From positions 2,696,856 to 2,760,855 of the forward strand of contig VZQC01013712.1 in assembly GCA_009823505.1 (NCBI GenBank): DNA of 64,000 bases, given 5' to 3'. The position numbers were made by a program, and so were the translations under genes. The DNA comes from Rhizomys pruinosus (Eukaryota; Chordata; Mammalia; Rodentia; Spalacidae). The notes under the pieces were generated by a model. It was given only the letters and a program-made list of their open reading frames with translations. It did no database searches and had not been told where the DNA came from. Shown here piece after piece: positions 1 through 9,059 of this stretch. Position 1 is the first letter of the stretch; every line of letters starts with the position of its first letter.

Positions 1-317
1 CATTTTGTCTCCAGTTGGTGGCACTGTTCTTGGCGGTCTTAGAAGGTGTGGCCGTGGCCATGCTGGAGGAAGTAGGTCATTGGGGGTGGGCTTGGTGAGT
101 TTAACAAGCCTTGCAGTCTCCAGTCTCTCTCTGCTTCCTATGTTCATTGGGAGACGTGACCCTCGGCTTGCTGCTCCAGCCCTGGCCACCATCCTTCCCA
201 CCACAATGAACTGTGTTTCCCTAGAACAATCAATTGTAAGCTCAAATAAACTCTTCCTTTTATAAGTTCCTTTGCTCATGTTGGTTTTATCACAGCAACA
301 GAAAAGTGACTAATACA
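1..317 (+). mobile_element. MT-type ERVL-MaLR 5' LTR (start cut by window)
   Basis: It is nearly the same as the copy at 1762-2126, so the two are the LTRs of one provirus (MT-1). A polyadenylation signal AATAAA lies at 245-250, and the LTR ends in 'ctaataca' at 317, giving the expected CA terminus. The first 40-50 bases are outside the window. The wording of the sequence (AATAAA block, 'cagcaacagaaaagtgactaa' type end) matches the rodent MT branch of MaLR as I know it; the exact subfamily is not determined. Confidence 0.85.
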
Positions 318-322
318 GTTAT

Positions 323-904
323 TTGGTACCAGAGAGTGGGCTGTTGGCTGTGAAGAACCTGACCATGTGGATGTTTGGAGAACTGTGGAAGACTTTGGAA
401 CTGTGGGCTACAAAAGCTGTTGACTACTCTAAGCAGAGGTTAATGGGGCATTATAGTAGAAGCCTGGAAGAAAACAATGCTGTAATGTCTGGAAGAAAGC
501 AATGCTGCCTTTATTTTCCTCTGGAAAATAAAGACTTAGGCAGCAACTGGGATATTTGGATAAAGAGTCTGGCAGCAGTTTGCCCACAGTCCAAATGCTC
601 GCCTGATGGTAAGTTGAAAAGCAATGAACTAATGTCTTTGGCGGAGGATATTTCAAGACAGCCTAATATAGAAATGGTGGCATGGCTATTAATGGTGAAT
701 ATTGTACATATCTACAGTGAAGAAGAGCAGATGGGGCAGAAAGAAATGTGGAATGTACAGTTTGGATCTGAAAACTGCACTAGGAAGATTAAAAGTGGGG
801 CCAAGGCATGTGAAGGAAAGGCTCCCTTTGATAAGGAGATTAAAGTGATTAAGGAGGGGCCTAGCTATTTACAAGTAAACAATGGAAAAGTGAGATTAAA
901 GTGA
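323..904 (+). CDS. MaLR internal ORF A (gag-like position), 193 codons
   Basis: An open frame of 193 codons starts right after the primer-binding-site-like sequence. Its first codon is TTG, so the true start is uncertain; the first in-frame ATG is near 365. The product is polar, with 'SRQPNIEMVAWLLMVN' in the middle and a Lys-rich C terminus. I recognise no enzyme motif. The homologous frame in the second provirus (50199-50846, minus strand) is also open, with 215 codons, which argues that the frame once coded for protein. MaLR interiors are known to carry gag-derived frames, so a gag-like role is the best guess from position alone. It ends at 904, overlapping ORF B. Confidence 0.45.
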   Translation: MVPESGLLAVKNLTMWMFGELWKTLELWATKAVDYSKQRLMGHYSRSLEENNAVMSGRKQCCLYFPLENKDLGSNWDIWIKSLAAVCPQSKCSPDGKLKSNELMSLAEDISRQPNIEMVAWLLMVNIVHIYSEEEQMGQKEMWNVQFGSENCTRKIKSGAKACEGKAPFDKEIKVIKEGPSYLQVNNGKVRLK

Positions 905-1578
905 TTAAGGAGAGGCCTCAAGTAAACAGAAACTGTCCCTTCAGTGCAAGACCACACCCAGCTAATCCTCAAACTTTTGGAAGGAAAATATTGAAAGGAT
1001 TTTCTGCTCCAAGAAGTCCAGGGCAGAGAAAAGTTGCAAATGTGGTTGAAATAGCCCAGGGTTCATCCCAAACTTGCAGCCAAACCCGGCAGTTTCATTC
1101 ACGTGGTACTGGCTTTAGAGGCATGAGGTTTTCAAGAGTGAAGTGGTCATCAGTTCTTCTTCCACGGTTTCAGAGAGCCACAGAGGCCAGGCATAGTACA
1201 GCATGGCCGTCCCTGCATAAAGAAGGCCCTGATAGGCCATTGAATGAAGCTGTGAATGTGAAGCCTGGTTGGCAGCGGAGACTCCAAGAAGACATTCAAG
1301 ATGCCAGAGCTGTGAGATATTTGCCAAGGAGAGCTGCATACAGGGAGTGGTACCAGCCTAAGGAAGAGATCCGTGTTGCATACAATCCTCGAAGAGCTGA
1401 GCCATCTAAGCCCTTTGGAAGTAAATTCCCAGAAGTCACACATGGAGCTACTAGACTTGGTGTTTGCCCTGCTGGTTTTTGGTCTTGTTTTGGTCCAGTA
1501 TTTCCTCACTATGCCTCTATTCTTCCCTTTTGGAATGGGAATGGGTATTCAGTTCCACTGTATGTTGGGAGTATGTAA
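901..1578 (+). CDS. MaLR internal ORF B, 225 codons, Arg/Pro-rich
   Basis: A 225-codon frame overlaps the end of ORF A by 4 bases in another phase. The product is basic and rich in Arg and Pro ('YLPRRAAYREW'), with a hydrophobic C-terminal tail around residues 190-215. The second provirus keeps the C-terminal two thirds of this frame open (49615-50070, minus strand, 151 codons) with a nearly identical ending. I know no domain for it. It may be the rest of a gag-like protein now split from ORF A by a frameshift, or a separate small protein. Function unknown. Confidence 0.4.
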   Translation: MIKERPQVNRNCPFSARPHPANPQTFGRKILKGFSAPRSPGQRKVANVVEIAQGSSQTCSQTRQFHSRGTGFRGMRFSRVKWSSVLLPRFQRATEARHSTAWPSLHKEGPDRPLNEAVNVKPGWQRRLQEDIQDARAVRYLPRRAAYREWYQPKEEIRVAYNPRRAEPSKPFGSKFPEVTHGATRLGVCPAGFWSCFGPVFPHYASILPFWNGNGYSVPLYVGSM

Positions 1579-1761
1579 TTTGCCTTTTGATTTTACAGGA
1601 GCTTACAGTTAAGATATTGGCCTGTGTCTCAGAAGAGATTTTTGGACTATAGAATTTTGAATAGAATTGAGACTGGTAAAGACTATGGGGACTTTTAACG
1701 TTGGACTAAACATATTTTGCATTTTATATGGTAAGGAGCCTCTGGGGGCCAGGGAGTGGAA

Positions 1762-2126
1762 TGTGGTGGTTTGAAGGAGAATGTTCCCCATAGGCTTTAA
1801 GTGTTCAGGCATTTTGTCTCCAGTTGGTGGCACTGTTCTTGGAGGTCTTAGACGGTGTGGCCATGCTGGAGGAAGTAGGTCATTGGGAGCAGGCTTGGTG
1901 AGTTTAACAAGCCTTGCGGTCTCCAGCCTCTCCCTCTCTCTGCTTCCTGTGCTCATTGGGAGATGTGACCCTCAGCTTGCTGCTCCAGCCCTGGCCACCA
2001 TGCTTCCCGCCACAATGGACTCTGATTCCCTGGAACTGTCAATCATAAGCTCAAATAAAGTCTTCCTTTTATAAGTTCCCTTGCTCATGGTGCTTTTATC
2101 TCAGCAACAGAAAAATGACTAATACA
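1762..2126 (+). mobile_element. MT-type MaLR 3' LTR
   Basis: A 365-bp LTR starts 'tgtggtggtttgaagg' and ends 'aataca', so it has TG...CA termini, with AATAAA at 2054-2059. L1 ORF2 sequence resumes at 2127, so the provirus is inserted within the endonuclease region of L1-A. The left duplication and flank lie outside the window, so the duplication cannot be checked. Confidence 0.88.
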
Positions 2127-3225
2127 AGGGCCGTTATATCCTTATCAAAGAGAAAATTAACCATGAAGACTTCACAATCACGAATATACATGCACAAAAA
2201 TCTGGTGCACCAATACTTATAAACACAACTCTACGGGACCTCAAGGCACAGATTAACTCCAGAACACTCATAGTAGGGTGTTCAATATCCCACTGAGCCC
2301 CTTGGATAGATCAACTGAACAATGAATAAACAGAGAGACATCTGAACTGATAAATATGATATAGCAAATGGACCTCACAGACATCTACTGAATATTAAAC
2401 CCAAGCACCAGAGAGTACACTTTCTATTCAGCACCTCAGGGAATGAATTGACCACATACTCGGACACAAAAAAAAAAAAAAAAAACTCATCAAATACAAA
2501 AAAAAAATTGAAATAATTTCATGCATTCTATCAGACCATAGTGCAATAAAGCTCAATATCAACACTAATAAGCCCTACGACCTATACAAACACATGGAGA
2601 TTAACACTACATTCCTGACTAATGAGTGGATCAAGGAAGAAATAAGAAATAAATAAAAGCATTTCTGGAAATAAATGACAAAGACAGAACAACACAACAA
2701 AACCTATGGTACACCTTAAAAGCAATCTTAAGAGGGAAGTTTATAGCCCTGATTGCCTATATAAAAAATAAAAAGAGCACAAATAAGTGAGGTAACACTG
2801 GAGCTAAAAACACGTGAAAGACAACAACAAATGAATCCTAAACGCAACAGACAGAAATATCAAAAATCAGAGCAGAATTCAATGAAATATAAACAAAGAA
2901 AATAATACAAAAATCAATGAATCCAAAAGTTGGTTCTTTGAAAGAATAAACAAGATAGATAGAACTCTAGCCCAGTTAACCAAAAGAAAGAAAGAGCAAC
3001 GTCAAATCAACAGAATTCATGATGAAAGGAGAAACATCACAGCAGACAATGAAAAGATCCAGGCAGTCATATGGGAATACTTCAAAAACTATACTCTACT
3101 AAATTTGAAAACCTAAGAGAAATGGATGAACATCTGAAATCCTGGGAATCACCAAAGCTAAACCAAGAAGAGATTGACAGCATAAACAGACACGTAATAT
3201 TTGAAGAAATCGAAAATGTAACAAG
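2127..3225 (+). pseudogene. L1-A ORF2, endonuclease to start of reverse transcriptase (dead)
   Basis: Sequence matches the intact ORF2 at 42358-46191 from the 'GHYIFIKGT' region of the endonuclease through the linker to the '[14 protein letters not shown]' region. Many frameshifts and stops break it, and an A-run of about 19 interrupts it near 2468. The last 14 bases (3212-3225) are one copy of the target-site duplication of L1-B. The element resumes at 9060. Its 3'UTR is of the same older type as L1-E. The 5' part lies left of the window, beyond the MT provirus. Confidence 0.88.
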
Positions 3226-3806
3226 AGGTAGGAGGTGGGTGCTTCAGCAAGGCGGATTGTTTGATTTAATTTAATTGGCTTTGGCTCAATTGGCTTTTGT
3301 GGCTTTGGGGGCAGAGTTATCCTCCCAGCTGGTATAAACAGTAGGTTTCTGTGAGTCTGGAGATCAGGGATCTCCCAAGACCACCTGAAGCACAGGAACC
3401 AGGCATGGGCTAAAGAGCCCCCTCCACCCCTAACCCCGGCCAACTGGGATTATCGAAGGAAGGAGTGTCCAAGTGGATTATTTAGAGAAACTTCACAACA
3501 GAAAGGGAAGAGTGAGTTGGAACTTCCAATAGAAAGCCTAGAGCTTAGAGAAGTCAACACTCCATAAGCAAGGAGTAAAGGAATAAAACAAATCAATCAA
3601 ACAACCAAGGAAGGCATCTGAAGGCAGCAAGCAAAGCAAGTCTTCAACACAGTGAAGAGGCATTTGGGATTCACATTGGAATACTGGCAAGGAGAAGCCC
3701 ATATGCCAGGGACACGGAGAAAAGACAACATGGGAAAGGTGCAGGATAAACCCACACCAAGCTCTACAAACCCTGTGGAAGACTCTCCAGTGGGATCCCC
3801 CTGGGG
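3226..3806 (+). promoter_or_regulatory. L1-B 5'UTR, TATA-type promoter unit
   Basis: The block with 'gggtgcttcagcaaggcgg', 'ggcttttgtggctttggggg' and 'tcctcccagctggtataaa' recurs at 34,970-35,095 in L1-D, so it is a mobile promoter unit. A TATAAA lies at 3333-3338. It is followed by 'ctgtgagtctgg', a splice-donor-like GTGAGT, and by 'gggatctcccaagacc', which is also seen upstream of the unit in L1-D. That order suggests head-to-tail monomers of roughly 190 bp in this lineage, of which L1-B keeps one. No counterpart is seen in L1-E, L1-H or L1-I. Confidence 0.6.
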
Positions 3807-4832
3807 ATGGCCCAGGACACATATATTAGAAATACAATTGTGAACATACTTAAAGAAGTACAAGATTATAAAGAGCAAAACAAAGAATTAAGAAAAGAGA
3901 ATGAAGAACTCAAGAAGGACCTAGAGAGAGAGAATGATAAACTCCAGAAGGAAGTAGAAACACTGAAAAGATCCCATGTTGAAAAAGATAAGGAAACCAA
4001 CCAGTAAAGCAAAGAGCTACAGGAAGAGATTGAGAAGCTCCAAAAGGAAGTGGGAATACTAAAGAAATCAGAATAGGAAATGAAAAAGGAAATCAAACAC
4101 TCATCCAATCAAGAGGAATGGTATGGCAAAAACCTCAGAAGCAGAATGGAGGAAGCAGAACAAAGAATATATGACCAGGAAGATAACACAGAACAACTAA
4201 AACCCTCAAGTAAATATTATGAAAACCTTAAAAATACACAAAAGTGAAACAGCCAGGAACAGTGGGATACTATGAAAAGATCAAACCTCTGCATCATAGG
4301 AATAGAGGAAGAGGACGAATCCCAAGAGAATGGTTTTGATCAGGTCTTCAACAGAATAATAGATGAAAATTTCGCCAAACTAAAAAAAGACAAACCAGTA
4401 CAAATACAAGAAGCACATAGAACTGAAAACAGACAAGATCAGAAAAGAAACTCTCCATGACACATCATAGTTAAAATGCTACACACCCAAAACAAAGACA
4501 AAATTCTTAAAGCCACAAGAGAAAAACAACAAGTCACCAATAAGGGGAAACATATCAGAATTACAACTGACTTCGCAGTGCAAATTATGAAAGCAAGAAG
4601 AACATGGAGCAAAGCATTCCCAGTGTTAAAAGACAATAGATGCCAACCCAGGTTACTATACCCAGCAAAAATATTGATTATAGTTGAAGGAGAGAGAAAA
4701 ACCTTCCATGACTTAAACAAGATGAAAGAATACATGTCCAGAAAACCAACCCTTCAGAGAATACTTGAAGCAATTCAAAGGACAGAAGAAAGGATCAAAC
4801 ATCCCCAGGCACTGAGAAAGAGAAATCAATAA
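3807..4832 (+). pseudogene. L1-B ORF1 (RNA-binding coiled-coil protein), broken
   Basis: ORF1p is the trimeric nucleic-acid chaperone of the L1 particle. The start ATG at 3807 opens 'MAQDTYIRNTI', followed by a Lys/Glu-rich heptad region (coiled coil, about residues 12-110). The first break is a stop near 4005. The RRM-like region reads in pieces ('NLCIIGIEEEDESQENGFDQVFNRIIDENF', 4272-4460) and the C-terminal domain reads at 4476-4832 ('KARRTWSKAFPVL', 'RLLYPAKI'). The order matches L1 ORF1. ORF2 starts about 40 bases after its end. Confidence 0.85.
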
Positions 4833-4873
4833 AAGCATAACTGCAGAAGTAGAAACCTGAATCAAAACCGCAA

Positions 4874-7800
4874 ATGTATAACAAGGCAAAAGGAAGCAAC
4901 ACAAACGTATCTGTCATAACCTTAAATATTAATGGACCAAATTCCCAAATCAAAAGACATAGACTGGGAAATTAGATTAGGAAACAGAATCCTTCGATAT
5001 GCTGTGTACAAGAAACATATCTTACCTTCAAGGACAGGCACCACCTTAAAGTGAAAGGATGGAAAAAATATTCCAAGCAAATGGTACCAAAGAGAAAGCA
5101 GGTGTTGCTATTTTAATAACAGACAAAATAGACCTCAAAGTAAAATAAATCAGAAGAGACAAAGAAGTCCATTACATTTTTATCAAAGGAACAATTCACC
5201 AAGAAGAGTTCACAATTATGAATATATATGCACCAAACTCTGGTGCACCAAACTTTATCAAGACAATTCTCCAGGATCACAAGGCACAGATTAACCCCAG
5301 TACACTCATAGTAGGGGACTTCAATACCCCTCTGAGCCCTTTGGACAGGTCAACAGGACAAGGAATAAACAGAGAGACATCTGAACTGAATGATATTATA
5401 CACCAAATGGACCTCACAGACATCTACCAAATATTCCACCCTAATACCAGAGAATACACTTTCTACACAGTACCCCACGGAACGTTCTCCAAAATCGACC
5501 ACATACTGGAACACAGAAGAAACCTCCACAAATACAAAAAGATTGAAATGATTTCATGCATTCTATCAGGCCACAGTGCAATAAACCTCAATATCAACAC
5601 CAGGATAAGCCCTACTATCTATAAGAACACAGGGAGATTAAACAACACAATCTTGAATAATGAATGGGTCAAGGAAGAGATAAAGAAAGAAATAAAATAA
5701 TTCCTGGAACTGAATGATAATGATAGATAATACAACACAAGAAGACCTATGTGATACATTAAAAGCAGTCCTAAGAGGGAAGTTTATAGCCCTGAGTGCC
5801 TACATTAGAAAAACAGAAAGACCACAAATGATTAATCTAACACTGCAGCTAAAAGTACTTGAGAGGCAACAACAGATGAACCCTAAACGCTACAGACAGG
5901 AAGAAATTACAATAATCAGAGAAGACATCAATGAAATAGAAACAAAGAAATCAATACAAAAAAAAATCAATGAATCCAAAAGTTGGTTCTTTGAAAGAAT
6001 AAACAAGATAGACAGACCTCCAGCCCAGTTAACCAAAAGAAAGAAGGAACAACTCCAAATCAATACAATCTTTGATGAAAAGGGAAATATCACAACAGAC
6101 AAGGAAAAGATCCAGAAAATCATATGGGAATATTTCAAGAACCTATACTCTACCAAGTTTGAAAACCTAGAAGAAATGGATGAATATCTGAAATCCTGGG
6201 AATCACCAAAGCTCAACGAAGAAGAGATCCACAGCCTAAACAGACCCATAACACATGAAGAAATTGAAGATGTAGTAAGAAACCTCCAAGTAAAAAAAAG
6301 CCCAGGCCCAGATGGTTTCACAGCAGATTTCTATAAAGCATTTCAAAAAGACGTACAACCATTATTACTGAAACTGTTTAGAAGGATACAGAGGGGATTC
6401 TCCCAAATTCCTTCTATGAAGCCAGCATCACTCTATTACCAAAACCAGGCAAAGATACAACAAAAAGGAGAACTAGAGACCCATCTCCCTAATGAACACA
6501 GACACCAAAATTCTAAACAGGATACTGGCAAATCGCATACAGACCCACATCAAGAAATCATCCATCATGACCAAGTTGGATTCATACCAGAGATGCAGGG
6601 ATGGTTCAACATACGAAAATCAATAAATATCATCAAACATATAAATGGACTGAAAGACAAAAACCACACCATCATCTCAAGTGACACAGCCTTTGACAAA
6701 TCCAGCATCCCTTCATGTTTAAAGTCCTAGAGGGAATTGGATTTAAGGGATCATTCCTCAATGTAATCAAAGCCATATACAGGAAACACACTGCCAATAT
6801 CATCCTAAATGGGGAAATGGCAGAAACATTCCCTTAAAAGGTAGGAACTCGGCAAGGCTGCCCCCTGTCACCACTCCTCTTCAATAAAGTTCTTGATACA
6901 CTTGCTAGCGCAATAAGGCAAGAAAAGTAAATTAACGGAGTACTAATTGGAAAAGAGGAAGTCAAGCTATCCCTTTTTGCTGATGATATGATCGTTTACT
7001 TAAGGGATGTTAAAAACTCCACCAGAAAACTCCTAGAAATGATTAACAGCTTCAGCAAAGTGGCAGGATACAAAATTAACCTAAAATAATCAGTAGCCTT
7101 TCTTTACACCAACAACAAGCAACTGAGGAAGGAATTCAAGGAGACCTTTCCATTCACAATAGCCTCAAAACCAATAAAATACCTAGGAACAAACCTATCC
7201 AAAGACACCAAAGATCTCTACAACAAAAATTTTAAGCCATTGAAGAAAGAAATTGAAGAAGACACCAGAAGATGGAAAAAACCTCCCATGCTCATGGATT
7301 GGGAAAATTAACATAGTGTAAATGTCCATCCTACCCAAACTCTTGTATAGATTTAACGCAATTCCAATTAAAATCCCCAAGAGTTTCTTCACAGGCTTGG
7401 AAAAAAAAAGTCCTTAACTTCATTTGGAAAAACAAAAGACTGGGAATAGCCAAAACAACCCTAATTGAAAAGAGCAACACTGGGGGATCTCTAATCCAGA
7501 CTTCAAACAGGACTATAGTCAGAAAAACAGCCTGGTACTGGCACAAAAACAGACCTGTTGACCAATGGAACAAAACTGAAGATCCAAACTTGAGCACATA
7601 CAATTTCAGCCATCTCATTCATATTTGACAAGGGGGCCAAGAAGACACAATGGAGAAAAGAAAACATCTTCAGCAAAGGGTGTTGGCAAAACTGGATCAC
7701 CACTTGTAGAAGAATGAAATTAAACCCCTACCTCTTGCCCTGTACAAAAGACATCTCCAGATAGATTAAAGACCTCAGTGTAAAACCCAAACTATGAAGG

Positions 7801-8656
7801 CAATAGAAGAAAAAGTTGGCAGCAGATAACAAGACATAGCCATAGGAAAAGACTTCCTAAGTCAGACAGCAGCTGCGCAAGAATTAAGATCAACAAATGA
7901 TAAATGGAACCTCATTAAACTCAAAAGCTCTGTACATCAAAAGAAATAATGAAGGAAGTGAAGATAAATCCCACAGAGTGGGAGAAAACTTCACCACAGA
8001 AACATCTGACAAAGCATTGATTTCCAGAAAATGTATAGCACTCAAAAAACAAAGAAGAAAGAAAACAAATGACCTACTCAACAGATGGAACAAAGCTGAA
8101 CAGAGACTTCACAAGTGAGGAATTAGAGATGGCTGAGAAACATCTTAAGACGTGTTCAACATCATTAATCATTAAGGAAATGCAAATCAAAACCACTGTA
8201 AGATATCATCTTACTCCAATAAGACTGGCTAAGGTCAAAAAAACAAATGATACCAAGTGCTGGAGAGGTTGTGGGGAAAGAGGAACATTCATCCACTGCT
8301 TGTGGGTATGTAAACTCATACAGCCACTATGGAAAGCAGTGCAGAGAACCCTTAGAAGACACAGAATGAACTAGCCACCAGACTCAGCCATACCACTCCT
8401 GCGCATGTACCCACAAGACTCATCCTCCCACAGATCTCTTCACAATAGCAAGGAACTGGAACCAACCCAAATGTCCCTCAACTGATGAGTGGATAGAGAA
8501 AATGTGGTACATCTACTCAATCTAGGCAGTGCTAAAGAAAGATGACATCATGAACTTTAAAGGTAAATGGCTGGAGCTAGAAGATATCATGCTGAGTGAA
8601 GCAACACAGTCCCAGAAAAACAAACAGTGAATGGTATCCCTCATCTGTGGATGGTA
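4874..8656 (+). pseudogene. L1-B ORF2 (endonuclease-reverse transcriptase), broken
   Basis: The ATG at 4874 matches the start of the intact ORF2 at 42358. Longest open pieces: 5218-5700 (endonuclease, with 'NIYAPN', '[13 protein letters not shown]' and 'KIDHIL'; the catalytic SDH is changed to SGH), 5714-6730 (linker and first RT motifs, '[14 protein letters not shown]'), then the RT core in other frames; the DNA encoding FADDM lies near 6976. The Cys-rich C terminus ('[19 protein letters not shown]') is at 8069-8374. Multiple stops and frameshifts make it inactive. Confidence 0.88.
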
Positions 8657-8936
8657 GTGCCAATTACCTAGTTGTAGGTATTTCTTGTGCATGGCCCCTT
8701 GAGCTTTTGTCCAAGTAGTTGGAAGTGATGCATAATGGAAACAACAACAACAGAAAGGACCGCATCAAAGAACTGACTGAAGTGGTGAACTTCTGCTCAA
8801 AACAGTCAACTTCCACATGGAGAATTTTGAGAAAGACTGAGAAAGAGATGAAAAGCATGTTTGGCAGAATGCAGGAGCTCTGATGGGGTGGGGGGNATAA
8901 AGTAAAAATGAAATATTTTTTAAAAATAAGTTCAGA
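8657..8936 (+). mobile_element. L1-B 3'UTR
   Basis: It has the young-type 3'UTR order also seen after L1-D, L1-F and the short copies at 19216 and 59139: 'ccttgagcttttgtccaagt', an (AAC)n block, 'tgaacttctgctcaaaacag', 'gaaaagcatgtttggcagaa', then a G-rich run at 8884-8895 before the 'n' at 8896. A-rich sequence follows at 8897-8935. L1 3'UTR G-rich runs are a known general feature. Confidence 0.8.
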
Positions 8937-9045
8937 GATGAACCCACACTGAGAGACATTGGAAAACACAAATGGGCAGTACGAAGAGGGGTGGGAATAT
9001 GGGAAGGGGAGGGAACTTAAATACCATCAAATTATATTGTATAAA
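8937..9045 (+). other. Extra 3' segment inside the L1-B duplications
   Basis: About 110 bases lie between the A-rich end of the L1-B 3'UTR and the right target-site duplication. They do not match the other young L1 3' ends in the window. They end 'attatattgtataaa', with no long A-tail. This could be flanking DNA carried by read-through transcription (3' transduction) or an alternative, older 3'UTR end; the part 'gggtgggaatatgggaaggg' recalls G-rich L1 tails. Confidence 0.45.
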
Positions 9046-9059
9046 GAAAATGTAATAAG

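Larger units (their letters stand above)
318..1761 (+). mobile_element. MT-1 provirus internal region
   Basis: This stretch lies between two matching LTRs. It begins with 'ttatttggtaccagagagtg', which resembles the Leu-tRNA-type primer binding site found just inside ERVL/MaLR LTRs. It is about 1.44 kb, close to the usual short, pol-less MaLR interior. A related copy on the other strand fills 49433-50851. No protease, reverse transcriptase or envelope signature is visible, so the element depends on enzymes supplied from elsewhere. Confidence 0.8.
3226..9045 (+). mobile_element. L1-B, nearly full-length L1 inserted in L1-A
   Basis: The element holds a 5'UTR (3226-3806), ORF1 (3807-4832), ORF2 (4874-about 8656), a 3'UTR (to about 8936) and a 110-bp extra tail. 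It is flanked by 14-bp duplications, 3212-3225 (gaaaatgtaacaag) and 9046-9059 (gaaaatgtaataag), with one mismatch. The host ORF2 reads on smoothly across the duplication, which confirms the boundaries. Both reading frames are broken, so it is dead. A single undetermined base (n) lies at 8896. Confidence 0.9.

Noticed and set aside
8896..8896. Undetermined base (n) at the end of the L1-B G-run
   Set aside because: It most likely marks a sequencing ambiguity in a G-rich run. It is not a biological feature, though it lowers trust in the local sequence.
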